42,251 nt of DNA. Origin: an uncultured Opitutales bacterium (lineage in GTDB: Bacteria; Verrucomicrobiota; Verrucomicrobiia; Opitutales; UBA2995). Position numbers and translations under genes: made by a program. The DNA lies in contig CALJGU010000298.1 in the NCBI GenBank assembly GCA_938075565.1, forward strand, positions 1 through 42,251, given 5' to 3'. Shown here one piece after another: positions 25,658 to 38,212 of this stretch. Position 1 is the first letter of the stretch; every line of letters begins with the position of its first letter. A model generated the notes under the pieces. That model had not been told where the DNA came from. It did not search any database and was given only the letters and a program-made list of their open reading frames with translations.

Positions 25658-27547
25658 ATGTCTACTCCCAATGGGACTACCCATTTCCTGATTTCAATTT
25701 GCCTAGTAGCTGTGGCGACTAGTGCCTTTGCCGTTGCCCCCCTTCCTTACTCACGCGGCGAAGTCCTTTTCGAAGACAGATTCGATACGATGGATAACTG
25801 GGTAGCGGAACAGCAACCTGGAGGCACCGTAGAGATCAAGAGCGGAAAGTTGGAGATTGATGATGTCGCCGGTTGTACCATTTGGTTTAAGCACAGAATG
25901 GAGGGCCCCGTGATGATCGAGTACGATGTGCACATGATTAAAGCAGGGGGGGCCAACGATAACACTCGCGATCTCAACTGCTTCTGGATGGCAATCGACC
26001 CGAACTATCCGACGGACATCTTTCGGAGTACATCCCGAACAGGTCAGTTCACTACTTACGATTATTTGCGGCTATATTACGTGGGCTATGGAGGGCACTT
26101 TAATACGAAAACTCGGTTTCGAAAATACAACGGTCTGGGCGAGAAGCCTCTGCTGCCGCAACACGACCTGAGTCGCAAGGAGTTCATGCTTCCGCCCAAT
26201 CAAACCATGAAGATCCAAATCGTGGTTCTAGGAAACCGAACCCAATACATCCGAGACGGTGAAGTGATCTTCGACTTTTACGACCCGGAGCCCTACAGCG
26301 AAGGTTGGTTCGCCTTCCGAACAGTCAAGAATCACATGACCGCAGATAACTTCAAGGTGACACGTCTCATTCCAGGAGCCGGCGTCGATATCAACCCACC
26401 GCTCATGCACACTGGCGCTTATGATGAAGGTTACTCCATTCGTCAGGTTTCAACAGGAAGATCGCCCTCCGTTCATGCCTACATGGACATCTGCCCTGAG
26501 AGTCCGGATGGAAAACACATCACCTATTTTGAGTTTGAAGACAAAATCCCCGGTTGGGGTCATGTTATCGTGGTTGATCGCAATTCAGGAGAATCACGCT
26601 ACGTATCTGACCGCGTTTTAGGGCACTCCCACGATGGGACTCGTCAACAGTGGCTAGATAACGATCACCTGATCTTTGGCGTGGAAGACGAGGAAGAGTC
26701 CATCATCGTCAATATCAACGACAAGACCAGCAGCCGTGTTAAAGGCTCCATTGGAATGGTATCCGAAATCAATCGGAATGGCCTCACGCACAACAACTAC
26801 CCCATCAGTAAATATGGGAAAGATCACAAGCCATCCGAAATGATGATTATGGACCTGGCAGAGGGAACGACCCAAACCCTGCTCAACGAAGTGGAAATGA
26901 TCTCCATGCATCCACGCCGAGACATCATCACTGATCCTAAATGGAAAGGTATGGGTGTATTCAAACTCCCGAAGTGGTCACCTGAAGGCGACAAGCTGTT
27001 CTGGGTCTACATGCTGGAGATCAAGGGCACCAATACAAAACTGGTAAAATCGGCACTGCTAGCCGACAGCGATGGTGGAAACATCCGCTACGTTTCCGAG
27101 ATCGGGCAACACTCGATGTGGTCGGATAACGACCATCTGCTATCCTATATTCGCAAGCCAGGGTTCGACCATGGGGAAAACCCAACCGCTCAGGATGTCA
27201 TGATTCATCCGACTAATGGTGAAGAAAACTATCCACTCATTCCCAATGCACTTGGCATTCACGGTTCACTCAATCCACATGGCACACTGTTTGTAACTGA
27301 TATCCACGACTGGCCTCAAAAAGGCCGTCATGCCGTCTTACTCTACGACGTTGCCTCGGGCGATTATCGTGTCCTGGCCCGAATGCGAGCCGCGAAGGAT
27401 GACCCAGAAAACAATTTACACCCCCACCCCAGCTGGTCACGCGATGGAAAAGGTATTTACTTCAACAGCACCGACACCGGGGAAAGCCGGGTATACTTCA
27501 TCGATTTGTCGAAGTTCGAATTTAGGCCAGTTGCGAGGAGGGGATAG
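25658..27547 (+). CDS. Secreted DUF6250-like lectin-fold domain fused to a TolB/oligogalacturonate-lyase-like beta-propeller
   Basis: Signal peptide; LFEDRFDTMDNWVAEQQPGGTVEIKSGKLEIDDVAGCTIWFKHRMEGPVMIEYDVHMI; propeller-type repeats such as HPRRDIITDPKWKGMGVFKLPKWSPEGDKLFWVYML and HPHPSWSRDGKGIYFNSTDTGESRVYFIDL. Confidence 0.7.
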   Translation: MSTPNGTTHFLISICLVAVATSAFAVAPLPYSRGEVLFEDRFDTMDNWVAEQQPGGTVEIKSGKLEIDDVAGCTIWFKHRMEGPVMIEYDVHMIKAGGANDNTRDLNCFWMAIDPNYPTDIFRSTSRTGQFTTYDYLRLYYVGYGGHFNTKTRFRKYNGLGEKPLLPQHDLSRKEFMLPPNQTMKIQIVVLGNRTQYIRDGEVIFDFYDPEPYSEGWFAFRTVKNHMTADNFKVTRLIPGAGVDINPPLMHTGAYDEGYSIRQVSTGRSPSVHAYMDICPESPDGKHITYFEFEDKIPGWGHVIVVDRNSGESRYVSDRVLGHSHDGTRQQWLDNDHLIFGVEDEEESIIVNINDKTSSRVKGSIGMVSEINRNGLTHNNYPISKYGKDHKPSEMMIMDLAEGTTQTLLNEVEMISMHPRRDIITDPKWKGMGVFKLPKWSPEGDKLFWVYMLEIKGTNTKLVKSALLADSDGGNIRYVSEIGQHSMWSDNDHLLSYIRKPGFDHGENPTAQDVMIHPTNGEENYPLIPNALGIHGSLNPHGTLFVTDIHDWPQKGRHAVLLYDVASGDYRVLARMRAAKDDPENNLHPHPSWSRDGKGIYFNSTDTGESRVYFIDLSKFEFRPVARRG

Positions 27548-27577
27548 TTACCTTCCTTTTCAGTTTCGAAACCTCAA

Positions 27578-27643
27578 TTGTAGGAGCTGCTTTAGCTGCG
27601 ATCCTCTTAGGCATTCGATTCGCAGCTAAAGCAGCTCCTACAA
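27578..27643. repeat. REPIN-like inverted repeat D (24-bp perfect arms)
   Basis: TTGTAGGAGCTGCTTTAGCTGCGA at 27578-27601 and its exact reverse complement at 27620-27643. Confidence 0.95.
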
Positions 27644-27684
27644 AACCAGCCGTACCGGATAATTAACTACACACATTTATTCGG

Positions 27685-28092
27685 CTAGAGTAATTGAGTC
27701 CAGTTCTCGACGTTTAGCCCTTCGATACGATCAAACTCCTTGATGTTATTACTAACAAGAGTAACTCCGAGGCTCAAAGCGTGTGAAGCAATCAGCATAT
27801 CTAAAGGACCAATCGGTTTCCCAATTTTCTCAAGTGAACATCTCACCTGTCCATAGTAGTGACAAACAGTCTCATCGTAAGGTGCGATTTCTAAGGGAGC
27901 TACAAAACCTTCTAAAGCTCCCAGATTTTTATCTACATTTTGGCTCTTGTAGACTCCAAAGCAAAGTTCCGAATAAGTGATGGAGGAAATTCCAATGTCG
28001 CCAATGGAACACCTACGAAACTTATCAAAAACGGATTCAGGCTTCTTTTTTATGATGTAGATACAAATGTCGGTATCTAGTAAGTATCTCAT
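27685..28092 (-). CDS. vapC: VapC-family PIN-domain toxin
   Basis: MRYLLDTDICIYIIKKKPESV, ISSITYSELCFGV, GPLDMLIASHALSLGVTLVSNNIKEFDRIEGLNVENW. Confidence 0.92.
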   Translation of the reverse strand: MRYLLDTDICIYIIKKKPESVFDKFRRCSIGDIGISSITYSELCFGVYKSQNVDKNLGALEGFVAPLEIAPYDETVCHYYGQVRCSLEKIGKPIGPLDMLIASHALSLGVTLVSNNIKEFDRIEGLNVENWTQLL

Positions 28093-28322
28093 TCAAACAT
28101 GTTTTCTCGACTATCTACGGTACCCTGCTCGCGTGTCGGCATAAAATCATCGCTGAAATTGTGAGTACTTTGAATCAATGTATCCCATGAACTCTCTTCA
28201 GGCATTAGTACAATACCTTTCCCTAGCCGTTTGATAAACACCTGTTTCCCAGGAAACCGGTAATTTTTGGGCAATCGAACAGCCTGGCTACTTCCATTTT
28301 TAAAGAGTTTTGCAGTTTCCAT
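28089..28322 (-). CDS. vapB: VapB-family antitoxin (AbrB/SpoVT-like)
   Basis: METAKLFKNGSSQAVRLPKNYRFPGKQVFIKRLGKGIVLMPEE; overlaps vapC by 4 nt. Confidence 0.92.
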   Translation of the reverse strand: METAKLFKNGSSQAVRLPKNYRFPGKQVFIKRLGKGIVLMPEESSWDTLIQSTHNFSDDFMPTREQGTVDSRENMFE

Positions 28323-28372
28323 TCTTCAAACGTATATACTGTTAATATATACTGTCAATATTTGAATGATAC

Positions 28373-28404
28373 AAAAAACGCCGCAGGAAACCCTACGACG
28401 TTTT
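28373..28404 (-). terminator. Intrinsic terminator downstream of the glutaredoxin gene
   Basis: Minus strand AAAACGTCGTAGG-GTTT-CCTGCGGCGTTTTTT. Confidence 0.75.
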
Positions 28405-28427
28405 GGAAATTGATCTGACGAGCAGAA

Positions 28428-28784
28428 TCAGAAGAAGCGAATCGGTTGACCGCCTTGGCCTTCTTGCTCTTGGCGCATCTTTTCATGCTCCTCATCGGTG
28501 CAACCACGATCAGTTGGAACGTCCACTGATGCGTCATTTTGACCGACCAGCTTGTTGGAGACCATATAGGCTTCGACCTCTTCACCACTCACGTCAGCGA
28601 GCATGATACCGTCGATCTCCACACAGGGAGATAGCGGCTGGCCTGACTTCTCAACCATCTCTGCGTAATTGGACGCATTATTGATGATATCGATGTCTTC
28701 GTATTCAAGATCATGTTTCTGCATGATGGCACGCACTCCCATGCTCCATCCGCAACTAGGCTTTAGATAGGCTTTAATTTGCAT
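28428..28784 (-). CDS. Glutaredoxin-like protein with CGWS active site
   Basis: MQIKAYLKPSCGWSMGVRAIMQKHDLEYEDIDIINNASNYAEMVEKSGQPLSPCVEIDGIML. Confidence 0.8.
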   Translation of the reverse strand: MQIKAYLKPSCGWSMGVRAIMQKHDLEYEDIDIINNASNYAEMVEKSGQPLSPCVEIDGIMLADVSGEEVEAYMVSNKLVGQNDASVDVPTDRGCTDEEHEKMRQEQEGQGGQPIRFF

Positions 28785-28899
28785 AATTGTATTTTCTTAA
28801 AGGTGTTTAGTAAGACGATATTGGCTAGAGGGTTTAAAATCCCTGATATTTCAACACAAGAAGGAAATAAAAGGACAGATAGGCCAAGATAAACCAATA

Positions 28900-30375
28900 T
28901 TAGCGCACCCCAGAAGGAAATCGACGGGTCTGATTGATCATCTTGGTGTAGCTATTCTGGAATTGTTTGTAGGTATCGGCTCGGCCCAAGGTAACCGTTT
29001 CGGTAGCCACGAAGTTGTCAATGTGGGCTGAGTATTCCTTATTGACCATGACCCCGAGGAAATCACCGGATTTACTGAACATGACACTGGATTCACGGGG
29101 CTTGAACTCCCCCATGAGGCGATTCATGAAACGGCTATCAATACGAAAATGTTCAGGAGTATTCGTATCCAAAGTGAATCGTGCATCGCCGTAGCCATTG
29201 TTTTCTCGATCGACCAATACCGCCTGCGGAAACTGCAAGGGATCAGTGGCCACATAGAATGGTTCGGACTCGATAAACTCTGCCCACCCCGCTTCAAGGG
29301 GAACTGCAAGGATGCGGTTATCAATGGATAGAAAGTCGATTGTTTTCAGAGGATAGGTCCTTCTGCCCAGTCGGATATCACCACGGACATTGATCGTCGA
29401 ATTGCGAAGATCGTTTTCGGAAATGCCAAGATCTTCCCAGGTAAATACCACTTTGAGGTCCTGCCCATCGGAGACCACGATCGGCAAAATGGTTACTAAC
29501 TGCTCGTCACCTCCACGCCGATTGGATTTTTGGAACCGCACATCAATGCTCACGCCACTTCCGAGGAAGTCTGAAAAGATCTGGTTGGCATTCCGTGGCT
29601 GGGCTCGGCGGACTTCCTCGGCAATTTGAGAAAGGCGCTCGGTTTGTGCATTCACACCCTCAGTCAAGTTGGTAGCCAATTGTGCGGCATGTTCCTGAAG
29701 CTTTTGATTCTCTTCACGCACAGTTAAGACTTCCGAACGTACTTGCTGCAGATTCTCTCGGACCAGTCGGCTTTCTGTTTCGGCAAGTTGAAGCTGCGTA
29801 TCCAACGCGGCCGCTTTTTGCTCGGCCGCACGTTGGGATGCCTCCAGTTCGGCTTGCCTGGTTTCAGCTGCAGCAATCGCCGCCTGTTTATCTTGAAGCT
29901 CTTTTTGCAGGGCCTCCATCTGACGAAGCTTGCGCTCAGCATCCCGCCGCTGCTCCTCGAGCGCGTCGTTCATCTGCTCAACTTCTTTCTGCGTTGTATT
30001 TAGAACTGCAATACGCTCCTCGAGATCATCTTCCAATTGTTCCTTGTTCTTTTCGAGCTCCAGACGTTCTGCCTCGGTCATGGCTAACTCTTGCTCACGC
30101 TCACTTAAGGCGTCCTGCGTTTCCTCGAGGTTCGTGGATCTCTCCTCCAACTCCTTTTGAGTATCCTGCAAGGAAGCAGCCATGTTCTCGTTCGATTCCT
30201 CTTCCAACTCCAAAGACAGCTTCAGAACTTCAATGATGTCCTCCTGCGCTTGGATGGGATCTTCGGGCAGGACTTCCATTTCGGGTTTATCCTCCTCGGG
30301 CGCGTCAAACCGTGCCAAAGCCAACAGGCTCAGCAGCAGAAAGTCGCAGATGATAAGCAGAAGCGTCTTGTTCAT
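28900..30375 (-). CDS. TM-anchored coiled-coil protein; N-terminal TM carries an Asp as in MotB/TolR/ExbD-type proteins
   Basis: MNKTLLLIICDFLLLSLLALARFDAPEED..., about 190 aa heptad-rich coiled coil, then a distinct C-terminal domain. Confidence 0.6.
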   Translation of the reverse strand: MNKTLLLIICDFLLLSLLALARFDAPEEDKPEMEVLPEDPIQAQEDIIEVLKLSLELEEESNENMAASLQDTQKELEERSTNLEETQDALSEREQELAMTEAERLELEKNKEQLEDDLEERIAVLNTTQKEVEQMNDALEEQRRDAERKLRQMEALQKELQDKQAAIAAAETRQAELEASQRAAEQKAAALDTQLQLAETESRLVRENLQQVRSEVLTVREENQKLQEHAAQLATNLTEGVNAQTERLSQIAEEVRRAQPRNANQIFSDFLGSGVSIDVRFQKSNRRGGDEQLVTILPIVVSDGQDLKVVFTWEDLGISENDLRNSTINVRGDIRLGRRTYPLKTIDFLSIDNRILAVPLEAGWAEFIESEPFYVATDPLQFPQAVLVDRENNGYGDARFTLDTNTPEHFRIDSRFMNRLMGEFKPRESSVMFSKSGDFLGVMVNKEYSAHIDNFVATETVTLGRADTYKQFQNSYTKMINQTRRFPSGVR

Positions 30376-30378
30376 GGT

Positions 30379-32034
30379 TTATTCGTCCGCCTGAAGGATA
30401 AGTACTTTTCGGTAAGGCCGGAGGTGAAACACTTTCAATAATGCCACAAAAATGATGCCAAACAAAGTGGAGGAATAGGCAGCCATCAAACTGGCTTGAA
30501 CCACACCAATCGCTAAGAAAATGAGCGAAAGCACAGTGCCGGTGAGCCCCAGGTAAAGCCCGCTATCGAAGAGCTGATCTTCATTCTCCAAGAGCTCTAA
30601 TTTTAGTTTGGGCGATCCGGCCATTTTGCGGATCTCTGTAATCTTGATCAGGCCTGCCATGTAAAGGGCGACCTGCATCAAGAAGAAGATCGAAATGGTG
30701 ATGACTGTTATCTGGTCCATGGTGTCGTTACGTTCGGTTGGAGTAAAAAGGGATTCAACGGTATCCTGAAACGCCCATTCGAGTCGAACCTCCGGTTGAA
30801 GAGTTTGACTTTGTCGAAAAACGCCTGGTTCCATTATGAGGATAATTAGCAGCGAAAGAATCAAGGTTAGAGTGATGGTGCGGAGGGTACCTACGAATGG
30901 ATTCGGTTTTCGGGTACGCTTAAAAGTATGAAACAGGAGCGGAAAGGCTTTCAGCCCAAAGCCGGTCAAACATAAGGCCGCCAATGCGGTAAACAGTCCT
31001 TTGAAAATAAGGAAGACTCCTGGATTGCGGGCTGCGGGCAAAAGTAAGGCTGGATTGTCGAGCAGTGTCGGCATCTTTTGAGCGAGCGCCAGGCGCCTGG
31101 TCGGCTGCTCCACTTTTTTCATCTCATCCAGTAAATAATACAACGCCCCTTCCCCATAACTGAGACCTAGGCCCAGGTCATCCAGCCCTTCTTTAGGAAA
31201 AGCATCAAGATAGGCGATTACTCGCTGAGCGCTTTCCGCCTGAAGAATGGCAACATAGATCCAGCTAAAGGTCTCGTCATAGTTGCGCGCATAGGCAGCC
31301 ACTTGCTCCAGTGCCTCAGGTGATTCCAGAAAAGGCAGTAATTGGACCAATTGGTTCCAATTCATGCGCTTGCCCAATGAGAAAAGCGCGAAGTAAACCC
31401 GCTCAAGGTCCACCACGGCGTAGACATCTTCAATATTATCGGCCAAGGAGCGCACGGTCGCAGCCACTTCAGGCGAGAAGTGGTTTCCCTGCATCAATAA
31501 GGCGCCCAATAAGATGGTCGCCTCAAGTGGTTGACCGGCCGCAGAATCCACCGGCATAAACTGCCGTGTGCCAGCCATCTTCTTTGTTTCCAGAACGGCA
31601 CGAACAGACGTGCTCCTGGAATTGGTCAAAAAGGAGGACAACGAAACGCGCGTTTGGGAAGGAATGAGTATAGGGATGAGCTCAGTTCGCTTGGCTGCTC
31701 TCAGCTGAGGATCGATACGCAAAATCTGATCGAAGTAGACATCCGGCCCTCCGGTAATGGCATATTCGGGAAACAATTCAGTCGCTCGAGCAATACTCTG
31801 CCGAACTTGGGAGCCGTCCCCCACGTCCAGCGATTCAGCAGCATCCAGACAAATGGAGGCTGCACCCAATTGGTCGAGCTGCACCTGATTGGCGGCGGCT
31901 TCAACCAGGCTTGGTGTGTCTTCCCCCACAGCCTCAAGGAGCTGACTATTTACCAATTGCCAGTATACGGGGACCATCCATCCCACGAATGCCAGCAACA
32001 CGGCGGTGATCAGAAGGATAAATGGGCGAAACAT
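30379..32034 (-). CDS. Polytopic membrane protein; C-terminal TM hairpin resembles MotA/TolQ/ExbB
   Basis: N-terminal TM, about 300 aa helical domain, then several TMs ending GLYLGLTGTVLSLIFLAIGVVQASLMAAYSSTLFGIIFVALLKVFHLRPYRK. Confidence 0.55.
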   Translation of the reverse strand: MFRPFILLITAVLLAFVGWMVPVYWQLVNSQLLEAVGEDTPSLVEAAANQVQLDQLGAASICLDAAESLDVGDGSQVRQSIARATELFPEYAITGGPDVYFDQILRIDPQLRAAKRTELIPILIPSQTRVSLSSFLTNSRSTSVRAVLETKKMAGTRQFMPVDSAAGQPLEATILLGALLMQGNHFSPEVAATVRSLADNIEDVYAVVDLERVYFALFSLGKRMNWNQLVQLLPFLESPEALEQVAAYARNYDETFSWIYVAILQAESAQRVIAYLDAFPKEGLDDLGLGLSYGEGALYYLLDEMKKVEQPTRRLALAQKMPTLLDNPALLLPAARNPGVFLIFKGLFTALAALCLTGFGLKAFPLLFHTFKRTRKPNPFVGTLRTITLTLILSLLIILIMEPGVFRQSQTLQPEVRLEWAFQDTVESLFTPTERNDTMDQITVITISIFFLMQVALYMAGLIKITEIRKMAGSPKLKLELLENEDQLFDSGLYLGLTGTVLSLIFLAIGVVQASLMAAYSSTLFGIIFVALLKVFHLRPYRKVLILQADE

Positions 32035-32187
32035 GGGTGGCTAATGGAATTATAAAAACTGTGAACAAGAGAGTGAGTAATCTCAATGAGCTATTTGATC
32101 CCTTTGTCGAAAATCAAATCAAGACATTGGCCCTCAGAGATACCCAGTGACTTGACGCCGGAAGATTCAGTCTCAAGCTAACACAAC

Positions 32188-32763
32188 ATGGCGCTTCGAA
32201 TTTCCAGTTACAACGAACCGATTCTCCGCGAGACAGGGAAACAGATTGAACTATTTGACGACGAACTGGCAGAACTCTGCGATCAAATGGTCGAGACCAT
32301 GTGTAAAAACGAGGGGATTGGTCTGGCTGCTCAGCAAATTGGCCGTGCACTCATGCTCTGTGTGATTGATGTGCCCCAATCAAGAGACCATAGCTTTTCA
32401 TTCACCCTCGACGGCAAAAGCCCTCCGGCAGAACTCATTATGCCGATGGCTATCATCAACCCCACGGTTGAGTTACTTCCGAGTGCAGAGACTACCTATG
32501 AGGAAGGATGTCTTTCGTTTCCTGGTATAAATGGAAGTGTCGTTCGCCCCGATAAAGTCCGGGTTTCCTTCCAGGATGAAAATGGAGATCCACACGAAAT
32601 GGAATGCAACGGACTCCTGGGGCGATGCGTTCAGCACGAAGTAGATCACCTCAACGGAGTCTTGTTTATTGACCGTATGGAAAAGGAGAGCCTGGAAATT
32701 GTTGAAGGCCGGATCAGAAAACTGAAGAAGCAGACCCAGAAGTTTCTGAAAAAGCAGAATTAG
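32188..32763 (+). CDS. def: Peptide deformylase
   Basis: GIGLAAQQIG, EEGCLSFPGI, CVQHEVDHLNGVLFIDR. Confidence 0.95.
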   Translation: MALRISSYNEPILRETGKQIELFDDELAELCDQMVETMCKNEGIGLAAQQIGRALMLCVIDVPQSRDHSFSFTLDGKSPPAELIMPMAIINPTVELLPSAETTYEEGCLSFPGINGSVVRPDKVRVSFQDENGDPHEMECNGLLGRCVQHEVDHLNGVLFIDRMEKESLEIVEGRIRKLKKQTQKFLKKQN

Positions 32764-33293
32764 CTGCCTGAATCAATCCGTTCACGGTGAGCGGCGGCCA
32801 CGGCAATGTATTTCTCAGCCCAAAAACGAAGACCTTCCTGACGTTCCTCGGCTAAGGGTCGCACTCTGCCTGGTACTCCCATCACCATAGAGCCAGGAGG
32901 CACAATCATTCCTGGCGGGACGACTGCACCTGCGGCGACGATGGACCGACGACCGATAACAGCGCCATCGAGAATGGTAGAGCTCATACCGATCAAGCAT
33001 TCATCCTCAATCGTACACGCGTGAACCATGGCCTTATGCCCCACAGTTACGTAATCGCCTATGATTACAGGAAGGTCATCGGCCAAGTGAATCACCGTTC
33101 CGTCTTGGATGTTAGAGCCCTCTCCAATGATGATTTTTTCAATATCTCCGCGAATGACACATTGATAAAGTACACAAGCTCTTGGTCCGATTCGAACATC
33201 ACCCATCACGTCGGCTGATGGAGCTATCCAAGCCGTAGGATCGATCTGGGGTGTCCTGGATAAGAATTTATCAAGTCGCTCTTGGTGGGTCAT
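32760..33293 (-). CDS. Gamma-carbonic anhydrase family left-handed beta-helix protein
   Basis: ADVMGDVRIGPRACVLYQCVIRGDIEKIIIGEGSNIQDGTVIHLADDLPVIIGDYVTVGHKAMVHACTIEDECLIGMSSTILDGAVIG. Confidence 0.92.
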   Translation of the reverse strand: MTHQERLDKFLSRTPQIDPTAWIAPSADVMGDVRIGPRACVLYQCVIRGDIEKIIIGEGSNIQDGTVIHLADDLPVIIGDYVTVGHKAMVHACTIEDECLIGMSSTILDGAVIGRRSIVAAGAVVPPGMIVPPGSMVMGVPGRVRPLAEERQEGLRFWAEKYIAVAAAHRERIDSGS

Positions 33294-33355
33294 TTAAAGA
33301 GCTACTTTGCAGAAGCATATTGAAAAGAAAATCTTCAATTCCGAAATCCGACGAC

Positions 33356-34003
33356 TTACTTAACCGGCTTAACCAAGGTGGTAATGACTTCGAAGTTAGC
33401 CAGATTCGCTTTTTTCCCAATGGCATAAGCAAGATCACGCTCAAGCTCGTCGGAGATACGAAAATCGGCTTTGGAATCTTCTCCGGAGCCGACACTCATG
33501 ATTTCACCGATGTAGTTAATTTTTCCGCCTTCAACTTCTATTTCCAGCTCCACTCCAGATTGGCGACCAGAAGAACCTGGGATGAAGTAACCACCGACGA
33601 CCAGAGTTCCTCGAGAATCAGCCACCGCAAGCAGTCGATATTTCCCCGCAGGCAATTCGGAAAAATAAATAAATCCGTAAGTGCCTTTTCCAAGAAATCT
33701 TCCTGGATTCATTAATGCTGTATTCGTTTCATCCTCCCATGGAATAAACCATACAATCTCCTCCGATTTATTCCCATCGGCATCCACTGCGTATACATAC
33801 CAATTCACGTTACTCGCAGAATTGAGTGAAAACATACCGTTTTGCAGTCGCCCATTCGATACCAGAACAACTCCTACCTCACTATGACTTGTGAGTGAAC
33901 CTTGATCAAGGAGAGGGGTGCTGTTGTAGGAAACACAGCCACTAAAGAATAGAAATGCCAAACTGCATGTGGCAACGAAGTAGAGGGGGAATCGACAATT
34001 CAT
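33356..34003 (-). CDS. Putative lipoprotein of unknown function
   Basis: MNCRFPLYFVATCSLAFLFFSGCVSY has a lipobox-like LFFSGC. Confidence 0.6.
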   Translation of the reverse strand: MNCRFPLYFVATCSLAFLFFSGCVSYNSTPLLDQGSLTSHSEVGVVLVSNGRLQNGMFSLNSASNVNWYVYAVDADGNKSEEIVWFIPWEDETNTALMNPGRFLGKGTYGFIYFSELPAGKYRLLAVADSRGTLVVGGYFIPGSSGRQSGVELEIEVEGGKINYIGEIMSVGSGEDSKADFRISDELERDLAYAIGKKANLANFEVITTLVKPVK

Positions 34004-34161
34004 TGGCTTAAAAAACTAAGTTAAAGCAGGATCACTCAACATAGAAGTCCAAAGAGAATCAATTGTCGAACTGGGCGGGCAATTAATACACAAAAAACTA
34101 ATCCAGAATGGGTATTAAAATAAGGTGTAAAGGGGAACCAGAAGGCAAATCCTGCGCTTTA

Positions 34162-34191
34162 CATATCAAAATATCCTGATATGATGATATG
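34162..34191. promoter_or_regulatory. Palindromic candidate operator upstream of metH
   Basis: CATATCA-AAATATCC-TGATATG followed by a further TGATATG half-site at 34185-34191. Confidence 0.45.
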
Positions 34192-34212
34192 TTATTAAGT
34201 TTAAGGGATCCC

Positions 34213-37929
<3,717 letters not shown>

Positions 37930-37948
37930 AGCAGGGATTTGAACGAAA

Positions 37949-37989
37949 GTGAGCAAATAGGCTAACAACCTTAGATAGAATTTGCTCAC
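37949..37989. terminator. Inverted repeat just downstream of metH
   Basis: GTGAGCAAAT (37949-37958) and exact reverse complement ATTTGCTCAC (37980-37989); no strong U-tract. Confidence 0.4.
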
Positions 37990-38212
37990 TCAACTTAGAT
38001 TTGCTGCTCACAGATTTTTGATTTTGCTCCCTTTCTCGGGCCGACATGCGGCGTGTTTCTCATTCTTGCCTCAGTTACGCACATAAAGTGCGCGCCTTCG
38101 TCTCTCAATCGTCAATCCCCACATCTCAATCCCGTCAAAGCCCTGCTTTACGTCACGGACGAATTTCACATTTCGGGTTTTTCGATTAGTAATAAAAATG
38201 CTCGGGAAATAC

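Noticed and set aside
29682-30236. 184-aa + strand ORF
   Set aside because: Antisense shadow of the coiled-coil gene; composition reflects the reverse strand
34004-34188. SAM, SAH or cobalamin riboswitch upstream of metH
   Set aside because: No recognisable conserved core of these classes; only the small palindromic operator-like sites are visible
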